A DNA stretch of 64,000 nt from contig CM074703.1 in NCBI GenBank assembly GCA_037367355.1, positions 1,798,001 through 1,862,000 on the forward strand. Direction: 5' to 3'. The notes below the pieces were generated by a model. It did not search any database. It was not told where the DNA came from and was given only the letters and a program-made list of their open reading frames with translations. Shown piece after piece: positions 21,906-32,102 of the stretch; position 1 is the stretch's first letter; every line of letters begins with the position of its first letter. This stretch comes from Neoscytalidium dimidiatum (Eukaryota > Ascomycota > Dothideomycetes > Botryosphaeriales > Botryosphaeriaceae). The translations under genes were made by a program, and so were the position numbers.

Positions 21906-24900
21906 GTTGATGTAGGCGCGATGGCGATGGGAAATTGATGGCTTGGTAAAATTTCGTCAGAGGGTGGAAAGGTGTGGGAGAGGCGACGCGAGCGGGCGGG
22001 CGGCCAGGCCACTTAATAGGCTTTGCAGGCGGGGGTGTGAGTCGGTCAGCAGCGCAAGCAGGGCCCCATCAGAACGAAAAAGCCCGCTGCGACGGGCCCT
22101 CGCTGAGCCTGCCACTGCCGGCCCCCCCGCCTGCGACAAAGTCCGCCTTCTTGCCCACCCCCGTGCTCGAGTGCAGCGCTTCTTCTTCTGTGCAGTGCCG
22201 TGCAGAGCGCAGCAACCCGTCGCCTTTTATCGTGCGCGGCTGCAGCCTCGGGGGCAGCCGTCTCCTGCGCTCGCCCATGGTGCCACTGCCTGCAGACACC
22301 CTGGACGCTGAATGGGTGCTTCGTGCAGCCTCTGTCGAGCGCGCGCGCTTGACACGCCTGCGGGCTCAAATACGCTCTTGAGCACCCTCGCTGGCCACCA
22401 GCCTATTTCACTGGCACACAGGGGCCAAAGACTGCCTGGCGCAGGCCCCCCCTTCGCAAGCCGTTTCAGCGCCCTCCACCCCGAGACAGCCCAATAACCG
22501 CGCGGCCTAGGCGGGCCTCCCAGAACCCCCTCTGCCGAGTCCTTTTTGTTCAGCGCCCGTCGCTTGCTGTTGTGCCCTCCCGCTAGGCCCATGCAGGCGC
22601 CGCCCACTCTGCCACGCTGCCGCCCAGGCTTCCCCCGAGGGCCCCGCCCACAGTGCCTGCGGAAAGGCTGTATCCTTCGGTCCTGAACGAGCTGCAGCAG
22701 CATCCCCAACGCCTTGTAAAGCTCATATCCAGTCAAAGTAGTTCTTTGCACTGAATGGTTCGAAAACCGTGAACACCGCTACTTCCGGACGACTGCCTGA
22801 ACTACACATGAGCTGATTTTCGCGCTGCCTTGCGAACGGCAATTCCTTGTGCCTCCCGCGCACCGGTGCCCCCCAACGCAACGTAGGCCCTAGTATATAG
22901 GCCCCCGGGCTGTCGTTCTTGCACCATACCGCCAGCCTATGTCTCCTTCGTCGTTTTCCAGCGTTCTTCACCATCTTCTCCACACTCAAGGTATGCCAAC
23001 TTGCACACTACTGCTCACGTGAAGTTCTAGAGCTCGGCCAATCAGAGAATCTTTCACGCCCACTGCGTCAATGCGGCTCTCTGAACCCACACAGGTGCAT
23101 CCTGATGTGCGGCGTTATGCGGTGCTATCTTCTGGTAGACGCCGAACTCAGACCGCTCTTAGCCACCCAAGGCATAAGCCTCGCACAGCCTTCAACAGAC
23201 CTCAGGAGAAATCTATGAAGCAGATCCTAGGTGCACTGCAACCTCGATTTAAGGTGCGCATATGGAGTCGAAGTGATCGTCCGGAAATAGATGATAAACT
23301 ACGCTGTTGACACTCACGTCCAGGTGACTGCTTCAATAGTCCGTGAAATCCACCTGCCGTTGCAACATTTTTCGATCAGATATCGTACTATCTCGAAGAA
23401 ATCTCAACCATGGCTCTCTACGATGTTCTTCAGCAGATATCGTCACCCTGCAGTCTCTTGAGATCCGTCTTCACATCTACTTAATTCAAATACGGTGCTG
23501 AAGGGGCAAAAGGATGCAGCATGTTTTCAGCGTCAACTCTGAGGCGTTGGTGCTCTTTAGGATATCAAACCGAGGAATGCAATGGCGACTGCGCTCTTCC
23601 TTTCTTCTTCTGGATACTGCATTTTGAAGTCAGTATTCCTAGCGCCTTCTCCAAGTAAAACTACTGCATCATCTATGTATAAAAATCAAAGTCAACAATA
23701 AGATATATTGGTCGAAATCGTCTTCATTCGCTTGTGTTCACTCAGCAAGTGCGGTTAAGAGAACTAACATGCCACATGAAAGTGATTCGTGTTCCATTTC
23801 CCGACAGACTGCTAAAGATAATTCCTAGGTACTAGACAATCCCTATAGTCTAAGGAACCGAGAAATTGGAGATCGGACAATACAAAAGTTCGAGTACACG
23901 TTTTATAATCTATGGTTCTTTCTTTCTCTATTAGCCAGGGACATCGACCTTTTCCAATTTGCATCTCCATTCCAGGCTGAAACAGAGAGCATTTGTGGGG
24001 ATTTGAACTTTCATTCCAGAGTAAAATACATAGAGCACTTGGATCGGCATCACAATTTCTATTTCTCAATACAGTGGAATAACTTCCATTACTGGACCTA
24101 CTGGCTCAATGTGCAGCAATGAACTAGGGCCAAGTTCACTATGAGTACTATCCAAAGTCAAGCTTACAAGTCAGCTTGTCTGCTGAGCTAAGAGGAGCTC
24201 ACTTACTGACCTGAAAAACAGGTTCTTTCGGGCAATCATGAGCTTTTACAATGTGATTTGGTGGAGACTTTCTAACGTGGCCTTATACTTCAAAATCGAA
24301 TGTCTAGTTTTCTCTAACAGGTACGTTGACACATGTTACGAGTGCAACTTCCTTCTCCAGTTCGCCCCTGGTAAGACGTTCTGTTTAGAATCAGCTTGGT
24401 ACTTTCAACGAGACGGGTGACGTCTTTGAAGTATCACACTGGGAAGGATATATCGCGAGCAACGGCAGCCGTCGTACGATTTTAGGTGGCAATGGCTCCA
24501 TTGAACACTTACATCCTGAAAATTTCCCCGAACTGCCTACAAACACTCCTGACTGCAACGCTTTGATACCCACGTATAATGTTCTCTGTCTCTCTATTCT
24601 CGTATTTCCATCTCAAACTATAGTATGAAAGGAGGACTCTCATAATACCGAGGACTCTAAGAACTTAACCATGTCTTTCATTAACAACTTGTTCCCCATG
24701 GCAGTGCGTGGACCTACTCACGAGCATGTACTTTAAAGATAAGTCATACCAGTACTCTTTTAGTTGAATTACATTAGTGCCCCGCAAGGAATGATTGAAC
24801 ACTTGCCTCTGTACAGGATTAGCATAAAGATTTAAATACCCCCCACTTTACATCCAATGCCACTGATAATATTAAGATCTAGCGCCTAGCTAAAGCACCT

Positions 24901-25360
24901 TGATCCTTTTAAAAGAAAAACAAAACAAAACAATCAGGTTCAGACCGAGGGTATGAGCTACAGCAGTCGTCCAGATGTCAATGGTTAAAGAGCCAGAACA
25001 TTTGCGTCAGAATAACTACCTCACCTCCTAATTAGGATTAGTCTCGCAGCGCTTTCGAAATGTCCAAACATTTCGATGTCCTTTTCAGATGTACAAATAT
25101 TCCATTGTAATGCAAAGAAAGCTCTATCGGTCAACCATACGTGTTGCTACATTACAGTGCATGCCGACTTGCACTTCAGAAGAAAGCAGATATCCACAAG
25201 TCCCATTCAATATCTACGGAGTAATCAATGCCCGTCTATCGTTGAAACCCAAAAACGCCCAGTCATCATGCATTTTGAAGATAGGGTATATCTTGCGTGT
25301 GTGCCATGTGCCATCAACAACGACTCCTGCGAAAGAGATCCAGCCGACATAGTAGCACCA
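21906..25360. other. Long gene-free region
   Basis: 3.45 kb. 21.95-22.7 kb is GC-rich with long but low-complexity ORFs on both strands and no recognisable domain. From about 22.9 kb the DNA becomes AT-richer with stops in all frames. No tRNA, tandem array or mobile-element ends were found by eye. Confidence 0.55.
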
Positions 25361-26446
25361 TCACATGATGTTGATATCGGCATCGGCCATCTCCTCCTCC
25401 ATCTCCTCCTCAGACTTGGTCACGTCCTCAATGAGCCTCAAAGTAGCCCTCAACGGCAGTCCCACAACGTTGTCGAACGTGCCCTCTATCCTGTCCACCA
25501 GGATGGAGCCGATACCCTGGATGCCGTACCCGCCAGCCTTGTCAGCACCCTCCCTCGTCCTGACATACGCAAGAATCAAGTCATCAGTAACTATCACGGC
25601 CACGTTAGCCCTCATGCCCAAACCCCATCCCGCCAGCCACACGCAACATACCAGCCTTATCAAACTTGACCGTCGTATCCTCCACGTGCGTCTTGATCGC
25701 ATACCCCGGGTCCTTGGCGCTCTCGAGCGGCCGCATGCACGCAACGGCAGTGAAGACCTTGTGCTCGCCGGCGTCGCGCAGGCCCTTCAGCATGTCGATG
25801 TGCTCGCGCTCGCTGCGCGGCTTCTCGAGGATCTCGCCGTAGTGGCCCACGACGACGGTGTCGGCGGCGATGATCAGCGCGGGCTCGCCCTTCTCCTTGT
25901 TGTCGATCTCCTTCTCGTACACCGTCATCGCCTTCTTCGTCGCCGTCTCCAGCACGTACTCGAACGGGGCGAGGCTCTTGGGCAGGTCCTCCGGGAACGC
26001 CGACGGGATGATCTCGAGGTTCGTGAGGCCGATCTGTCAAGCGAGCGACGGAGCTCTACGTCAGTGTGCATTTACTTTGACCGAGATTGTGCGTGTGCGT
26101 GTGCGTGTGTGTGTGTGTGCGTGGTATTGGTTGTGGGCGTGGCGAATGCCCGGGTACGTATTCGTTGGCGGGGAGGAAGGGGAAGGGGGGCGACAATAGA
26201 ACCACGCACCTGCGCGAGCAGCTGTCTCCTCCGCGGCGAGCCCGACGCCAGGATGACTCTCTTGCCTCGGAGCTCATTTAAGGCGGCCAGTTCGAGAGGC
26301 AGCGGGGCGCGTGGCTGTCCAGGTCGCGGAGGCGCTGGCGCCCCGCCGGCGACGGGGGCTGGTTGCTTGTCGACCGATTCATAGGAGGGCGGCGGTTCGG
26401 TGGGCGCGGGTTCGTAATTGCTTGAGTCGTTGTTTGTGAACGACAT
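25361..26446 (-). CDS. Maf/HAM1-like nucleotide pyrophosphatase (septum formation Maf family)
   Basis: Exons 26446-26210, 26033-25652 and 25590-25361 give 282 residues. The last intron has a GCTAAC branch site and a TAG acceptor and restores the conserved [15 protein letters not shown]. Family motifs: [13 protein letters not shown] at about 65-77 (phosphate-binding loop), AADTVV at 135-140 (catalytic Asp), and [14 protein letters not shown] at about 219-232. Maf enzymes hydrolyse non-canonical or dTTP/UTP-type NTPs to the monophosphate, a house-cleaning role in the cytosol. Compared with bacterial Maf (about 190-200 residues) there is a Pro-rich N-terminal extension of about 60 residues containing PPSY at 19-22, a PPxY type WW-domain ligand. 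A second in-frame ATG at 26464 would add six residues; the one at 26446 is chosen as the simpler start. Confidence 0.92.
26089..26123 (+). repeat. (GT)n / (GTGC)n microsatellite in the Maf intron
   Basis: Alternating GT/GC dinucleotides, GTGCGTGTGCGTG then GTGTGTGTGTGTGCG, lie inside the first intron (26034-26209) of the Maf gene. Alternating purine-pyrimidine of this kind can adopt Z-DNA. This intron is 176 bp, longer than the other one in the gene. Confidence 0.9.
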
Positions 26447-27910
26447 GGTGAGCCGGCGCAGCATTGGAGTGAGGGTCGAGGCTAATTTTGTTTGATCTTT
26501 CAGTTCTCCCTTTTTTTTTTCTGGGGTGGCGGCCTCGATAGGGTTTCTGGGTCAATTGCTGTTACGGGAGTTGCTTGATCTGCTTGCGGAGGGAGAACTA
26601 AGGGCCTTGGCGGGCAGTGCTTGCGTCAACGGGAGCCCGGGTTTCTTAGTTCCGAGCAGGGAGCTTCGCTGGTTTGATGAACACGTCGTGCTTGCGGCGG
26701 GCAAACGAGGCGAAGATGGATGTGTTGGAATGCGGTGTGCTAACGCCAGCAACAACAGCGCAAAAAACTGAGCGAACTGCACAATCTTGTCCCATCGGCT
26801 TGATTCAACGAATGCAGCAGCACATGCGATGCTTGTCTCCACTCGATACGAACCATCGTGCCAAAACGCCATGCTCTGTGCAGGTTTATAAATAGTTACA
26901 GAATGTTAGTGCCCGTAGTCGATCATAGCCATGACTTGGAAGCGATCTATTAAAATTGGGGTGTGCGCGCGTAAGTAGGTCGTGGATATAGGGCGACTTT
27001 ATCGCCTACACCAATGACGCCTTTTCGATGCCTATAAAGTTACGAGCGAATGGGCATTCAAGCAACCTCAAACATGATTCGTACATAGGATTGGGTTGAG
27101 CGCAAGTATAAAGTAACTCCACTTTAAGGAGAAGAATCGCGTCCATTCAATAGAGTGCAGATGGTGGAAAATAGTAGGCTGATGCTCGGTACCATAGCGA
27201 CCATATATTCGTCTCGGACAACCTCCGTTACTATACTCGGACTATGCGTTTGGCTCTCGACTAGCTTTCTCCGGACGCCTGTATATTGCACTCCGAAAGC
27301 CTCCCGAGACGAGCTGGGCATGGTTGGGGGCTAGTCCGAATACCCGGCTCGGAGGGGCGAAGCAGACCGAACAGCTCACCACATACCGTTGAGACAATAA
27401 ACCCAGCTTTTGTGTCCTGTTGAAGGCTATTTTCAGAGTCATCACACGTGAGAAGAATGGAAGGAAAAGGCGGGGAATTAATAAAGCGCAATACTCCTCG
27501 TCGTTAATTTGTTGAGCGTATGCTGGAGGTGAGACCTGCGGCGACGATCCGGGCTCTACTGCAACCCCACGGTTACGGAATCAGCCGTCGGACTCCCGAA
27601 AACGCATTTGAAACGGCTTCGGACGAGAAGTAAACTATTTGGCGCTTATTGCCCCAGGCACAGGCACAACGAAGTGGTGGTGGTGGCATTCCATAAGTTT
27701 TCGGACTACAGTTCGGGCTCCCCCGCAATTCCCGGAGCGAACGCCATCCACCATGGGGATCCGGGCCCTGCATTTCGGGCAACTACCGTATATATCTGGA
27801 AAAAATTCTAGCAGTAATGCATCATATTCAAATTCTACTCAAACGATACCCTCAGACTGCCAGTCCACAGACGATAATACCTACTTTTCTGATACGGACG
27901 CATTATACTC
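26447..27910. other. Divergent intergenic region between Maf and scytalone dehydratase
   Basis: 1.46 kb separating divergent start codons, so both promoters lie here. ORFs at 26.5-26.9 and 27.6-27.9 kb show no domain. The final 120 bp before the scytalone dehydratase ATG are AT-rich with a TATATCTG motif near 27789. Confidence 0.55.
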
Positions 27911-28639
27911 ATGGCTGCGGGCAACATTAGCTTCGAGGGTATGATATCCAATAGCGTGATTCACAGTTGTGGAACCGCTGCTGAGACGCGACAGACTATC
28001 TGGGCCTCTGCAATGCTGTTGTTGAGTGGGCGGACAGCTACGATAGCAAGGTGAGCCCAACTGTATCGTAACTGAATCCCGCGCAGTGTCTGACTAGACG
28101 GTCGTAAAGGACTGGGACAGGCTGCGCAAGTGCATCGCCCCGACGCTCAGGGTAGGCACAATGTCCCTGTTTCGGGGGAAGTCTGGGCGAATGACGTGTG
28201 AAAACAGATTGATTACCGCTCCTTCCTGGACAAGCTGTGGGAGGCTATGCCAGCCGAAGAATTCGTCGCCATGATCTCGTCGCCCGCGGTTCTGGGCGAC
28301 CCGCTCCTCAAGACGCAGCACTTCATCGGTGGCTCCAAGTGGGAGAAGATCTCGGACGACGAGGTGATTGGAGTGCACCAGCTGCGCGTGCCCCACCAGC
28401 GGTACACGGACGAGACCCGTACTACCGTGGCAGTCAAGGGACACGCCCACAGCACCAACACGCACTGGTACAAGAAGGTTGATGGCGTGTGGAAGTTTGC
28501 CGGGCTCAACCCGGACATCAGATGGGGCGAGTACGACTTCGACAAGGTGTTTGCCAGCGGGCGCGATGAGTTCGGCGAGACCAAGGCGGTCGAGGGAATC
28601 CCCGAGAAGGCGGCGGCGGTCACGGCGGCGGCGTCGTGA
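27911..28639 (+). CDS. SCD1: Scytalone dehydratase (DHN-melanin pathway)
   Basis: Exons 27911-27938, 27995-28050, 28110-28151 and 28208-28639 give 185 residues, close to the usual 172-190. The enzyme dehydrates scytalone to 1,3,8-trihydroxynaphthalene and vermelone to 1,8-DHN. The residues known from the Magnaporthe enzyme are all present with a constant offset of five: Tyr25, Asp26, Tyr45, His80, His105, Ser124 and Asn126. Conserved blocks are [39 protein letters not shown] and [12 protein letters not shown]. The three N-terminal mini-exons encode the first helices; without them the frame would start at 28208. The C-terminus ends in an Ala-rich tail (about 176-185). No polyketide synthase, naphthol reductase or melanin regulator lies in this window, so the gene is unlinked or distantly linked to its partners. 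Fungicide target-site position cannot be judged beyond this. Confidence 0.96.
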
Positions 28640-28645
28640 GGGAGG

Positions 28646-28685
28646 GCGGCAGCGGCAGCGGCAGCGGCAGCGGTAGCGGTGGCGG
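28646..28685 (+). repeat. (GGCAGC)n repeat after the scytalone dehydratase stop
   Basis: Hexamers GGCAGC, drifting to GGTAGC and GGTGGC at the end, start 7 bp beyond the TGA. They follow an Ala-codon GCG-rich tail in the gene, so slippage near the stop may have moved the C-terminus. Confidence 0.9.
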
Positions 28686-28963
28686 ATGGGTTTTGAGACG
28701 AAGTGAGGGTGGCGGGTGGTGGGCGGTGGGTGGGCGCGCAGGCGGTTACGTTATGTCGAGCTTTCCAGGATCAGCAGCGAATGGATCTGTGATGCAGCAT
28801 TTACCGGGCCACGAGCGCCAACGTGATCTCGCCGCGATGCACATCATGCTCGCCCAGCACAGACGACGGGAACTGATCCCCCACTTCGCGCGGTGCGTGC
28901 GCTGCCGTCGCGTCACCGCGCCCAGGCTCCATGTCCAGCACGATTGCAGTCATGCAGGCACCG

Positions 28964-29020
28964 TCCCCCCCTCCCCCCTCCCCCCTCCCCCGTCCCCCAG
29001 CCCCCATCCCCGTCCCCATC
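28964..29020 (-). repeat. C-tract array; G-quadruplex motif on the minus strand
   Basis: Eight or more runs of four to seven C separated by one to two bases (TCCCCCC units, then GTCCCCC, AGCCCCC, ATCCCC). The minus strand therefore carries consecutive G runs with short loops, a classical G-quadruplex pattern. Confidence 0.9.
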
Positions 29021-29896
29021 GCCGGCGCAGGACAGGCACCCGCTGCGTTGCGCTGCACCGCGCCTGGCCAGGCACGGCGGCGCAGCGGGCGGCGGTTCGC
29101 TGGCCGAGTCGGCACCGGCACCGGGCACCGTCGCAGCCGTTGGCTGGATACGTGGCGCGCGCTGGGCCGGCGTGCTCGCAATGCGCGGGTGAGGCTCTTC
29201 GCGATGAAGAATGCGACTGGTCTCATTCGGTTGGCTGTTTGCAGAGGCCCGGCGCCGCGGGTCTCCGGACCGGCATGAGGGAGATCATTGCTTGAGGGTT
29301 GGCTGAGGATTGGATGGAGGGCGGCGCTGGCGCTGCAAGCGGTGTGTGCTGAAGTCGGCCTCTCCAGATCGCCCAGCTGGCCGCGCGAAAAGTGGCGCAC
29401 GCCGCGCGGGCCCTGGGACGCTCGTGTGCGCGCGCTCGATCGTCTTCATCTTGCTGAAACAGCCCTATGGAGGCAGCCGGAGATCATGTCGTGCAGGCGC
29501 GGGCAGGCGGCGGCGTCGCAACCGGACGCAGGCCCGCTGCTGGTTGTTGGGCGCGCCGCCGCAAGGACGCGATGTACGATAGACTCTGGCGGTCCCAGCT
29601 ACGGCGGCGCCCAAAACATGGAACTGCTCCCCAAAGAGCGCGCGAGGCAAGCCGCACTCTGCTAGCGGCCCCGGTCACGGGATTCGCCTTTCTAATGCCC
29701 CTCCACCTCGCCCAACCTGCGCAACCGTCCTCTCCACCTCCACCTCGACAAATCCGCCCCCCAGCCTATTTATTCCAACGGGCCTCTCTCCTCGTCTTCC
29801 CTTTGCGTTGCGGGTGTTGGGTCCTTTCGTCCTGTTTCCCTCTGCACGTCCCTCGCCTTTCTGCATTGCGGCTCTGCTTCACGTACGTCGTCATTG

Positions 29897-30621
29897 GTAA
29901 GTCCACGTCAAGATTTTCCCATCGCCGCCTGCGCCGCCCCCATCACCACCCGCCCAGGCCCGCGCGCCCTCTGGTCCAGCTGCTGCCTCGCCCGCGCCGT
30001 CCGCCCTCCGTTGCCCTGCCGCCGCGGGTGCTGCTGCGCTCGCGAGCGCGCTCCAGGTGAAGCGCGGCACGGCCGCCCAGCTGCCCGCGGCGCATCGCCA
30101 ACCCATCGCCCGCCCAAGCCCTCGCGCACCCGCTCGCCGTCCTGCAGCGCCCTCGTGCCACGCCCGCACCTGCGCATGTGATTCGGCAAGGCAAGTGCAA
30201 CCCCGCTGACAGGCTGAGCAGATTTCGTGGGTGACCTCTTCTGCTGCTTCACCGGCTTCAGGCAAACGACCGTTCATTCTCCGATTGCGCGTCATCATCT
30301 CCTGGGCTTCGTATCCATTCAGCATTCCTAGGCTTTCCAACCTTCCATCGGCCTCTCCCTCTGCGCAGTCCTGCACCACGTCCAGACTGCCGCTCCAGCT
30401 CCCTCAGTCCTGCCCAAGCGCGCGATCCTGGTCTTTCACCCACGGTCCCTCCCAGGCGAGCTTCTCCATCGCCGCGACATCCTAGCCAATTCGCTGCAGA
30501 GCTTCAATAGGTGCGTCGCCCCATCGCCCCGAGCTAACTCGTGCCCGCGCTTCATCTTTTTTCATATGCCGTCGCCCGTGCGATCTGAGCGTCCGTGCTG
30601 ACAAGTGCCGGTCCGACACAG
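29897..30621 (+). promoter_or_regulatory. Putative spliced 5' leader of the RRM gene
   Basis: Two candidate leader introns precede the ATG at 30727. The first runs from GTAAGT at 29897 to a CAG at 30219-30221, with CGCTGAC 15 bases before the acceptor. The second runs from GTGCGT at 30511 to CAG at 30619-30621, with GCTGAC upstream. This is an inference from splice signals only; the transcription start is unknown. Confidence 0.4.
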
Positions 30622-30726
30622 ACTTCTGCCGTCATCAACGCTTGGACACTTACCACCACAACTTCTTCCCACCACATTTCCGCTCTTCCGAGTATAACTA
30701 TCGAACATCACGAACAACGAACAACC

Positions 30727-32102
30727 ATGAGTTTTCCATATGATAACTCGTTTCAAGGCCAGCCTGGCACCGAGGACGCCAACGCGCAGGGCGTCGCCGC
30801 TGGCCAACAACAGCCTCAGATGGGCCAGCCGATTGAGAGCGCGGCGGGTCAATTCCAAGGCGGGAACCTGCCTGTTGGTGCGCCCGCTTCCGGTCCCGGT
30901 AGCCAGGGTCCTGGCGAGTCCAAGACTACTCTCTGGTACGTTTGCGCATCCTCCCAGGAGGCATTCCACCTCGATGAAGTTTTTTTTCGCCCTTGGTGCA
31001 ATGCGCCTCGGCTCGCAAATGTCATCCTTGTCGGAATTTTCGCTAACTTTCGCAGGATGGGCGAACTCGAGCCCTGGATCGACGAGAACTTCGTGCGCAG
31101 CGTTTGGTACGGCATGGGCGAGCAGGTCAACGTGAAGATGATCCGCGACAAGTTCTCTGGGTAAGTGTGCGACGCTTGGCTTCAACTATGGCATGCTAAG
31201 ATGACCACAGTAACAACGCTGGTTACTGCTTCGTAGACTTCCAGACTCCCGAGGCTGCTGCCAAGGCCCTTTCGCTCAACGGCCAGATGATTCCCAACTC
31301 TAACCGTCCTTTCAAGCTCAACTGGGCTTCCGGTGGTGGGCTTCAGGATCGCCGGGACGACCGCGGCCCCGAGTACTCGATCTTCGTCGGCGACCTTGGC
31401 CCTGAGGTTAACGAATACGTTCTGGTTTCTCTCTTCCAGGGCAAGTACCCGTCTTGCAAGTCGGCCAAGATCATGTCCGACCCGATTTCCGGCATGTCCC
31501 GCGGCTATGGTTTCGTTCGCTTCTCCGACGAGAGCGAGCAGCAGCGCGCCTTGAACGAGATGCAGGGTGTCTACTGTGGCAACCGCCCCATGCGTATTTC
31601 TACGGCCACTCCCAAGAACAAGAGCGGTGGCGGTCCGGCTGGACCCATGGGTGGTATGCACGGCCCCGGCCCCGTTGGCATGTACGGCATGGGTGCTCCC
31701 CCGATTGGCTACTACGGTGCTCCCCAGCCCATGAACCAGTTCACGGATCCTAACAACACTACGGTCTTCGTCGGTGGCCTCTCCGGTTACGTCACCGAGG
31801 ACGAACTGCGTTCTTTCTTCCAGGGCTTCGGCGAGATCACCTACGTCAAGATTCCTCCGGGCAAGGGCTGCGGTTTCGTTCAGTTCGTCCAGCGCCACGC
31901 CGCCGAGATGGCCATCAACCAGATGCAGGGCTATCCCATTGGCAACTCGCGCGTGCGCCTGTCCTGGGGCCGTTCTCAGAACAACTCTGGTCCCGCTGGC
32001 ACTCCGTACCGCCCTGCGCCTCCGCCACCGGTGTACCCCAACATGGGCATGCCGCCAAACCCATACGGCGGATTCGCTCCCATGAAGGTATGGCAGCACT
32101 GA
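30727..32102 (+). CDS. Three-RRM RNA-binding protein (Nam8/Ngr1/Csx1 type)
   Basis: Exons 30727-30935, 31056-31160 and 31211-32102 give 401 residues. The N-terminus is Gln/Gly/Pro-rich. RRM1 is at about 68-145 with LWMGELEPWIDE (RNP2) and GYCFVDF (RNP1). RRM2 is at about 161-240 with IFVGDLGPEV and SRGYGFVRF. RRM3 is at about 289-361 with VFVGGLSGYV and KGCGFVQF. A Pro-rich tail (PPPPVYPNMGMPP) ends in VWQH. Order and spacing match yeast Nam8/Ngr1, S. pombe Csx1 and TIA-1-like proteins, which act in U1 snRNP splice-site choice or in stability and stress control of mRNAs; which role applies here is not resolved. A GTATGG donor at 32088, inside the last codons, could lead to an alternative last exon about 0.8 kb downstream, replacing VWQH with a longer tail. 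Confidence 0.92.

Larger units (their letters stand above)
28640..30726. other. GC-rich intergenic region including RRM-gene leader
   Basis: 2.1 kb. The first part is the 3' flank of scytalone dehydratase with repeats (28646-28685, 28964-29020). Overlapping GC-rich ORFs on all frames between 28.8 and 30.4 kb have no domain and look like composition artefacts. From about 29.7 kb the sequence is CT-rich with candidate leader introns of the RRM gene. Confidence 0.55.

Noticed and set aside
22227..22751. GC-rich frames on both strands of 21.95-22.75 kb
   Set aside because: Simple composition, no domains, no plausible splice partners; more likely untranslated flank.
28801..29400. Long overlapping frames on both strands after scytalone dehydratase
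   Set aside because: Overlap of frames in all phases over C-rich repeats indicates composition effects rather than genes.
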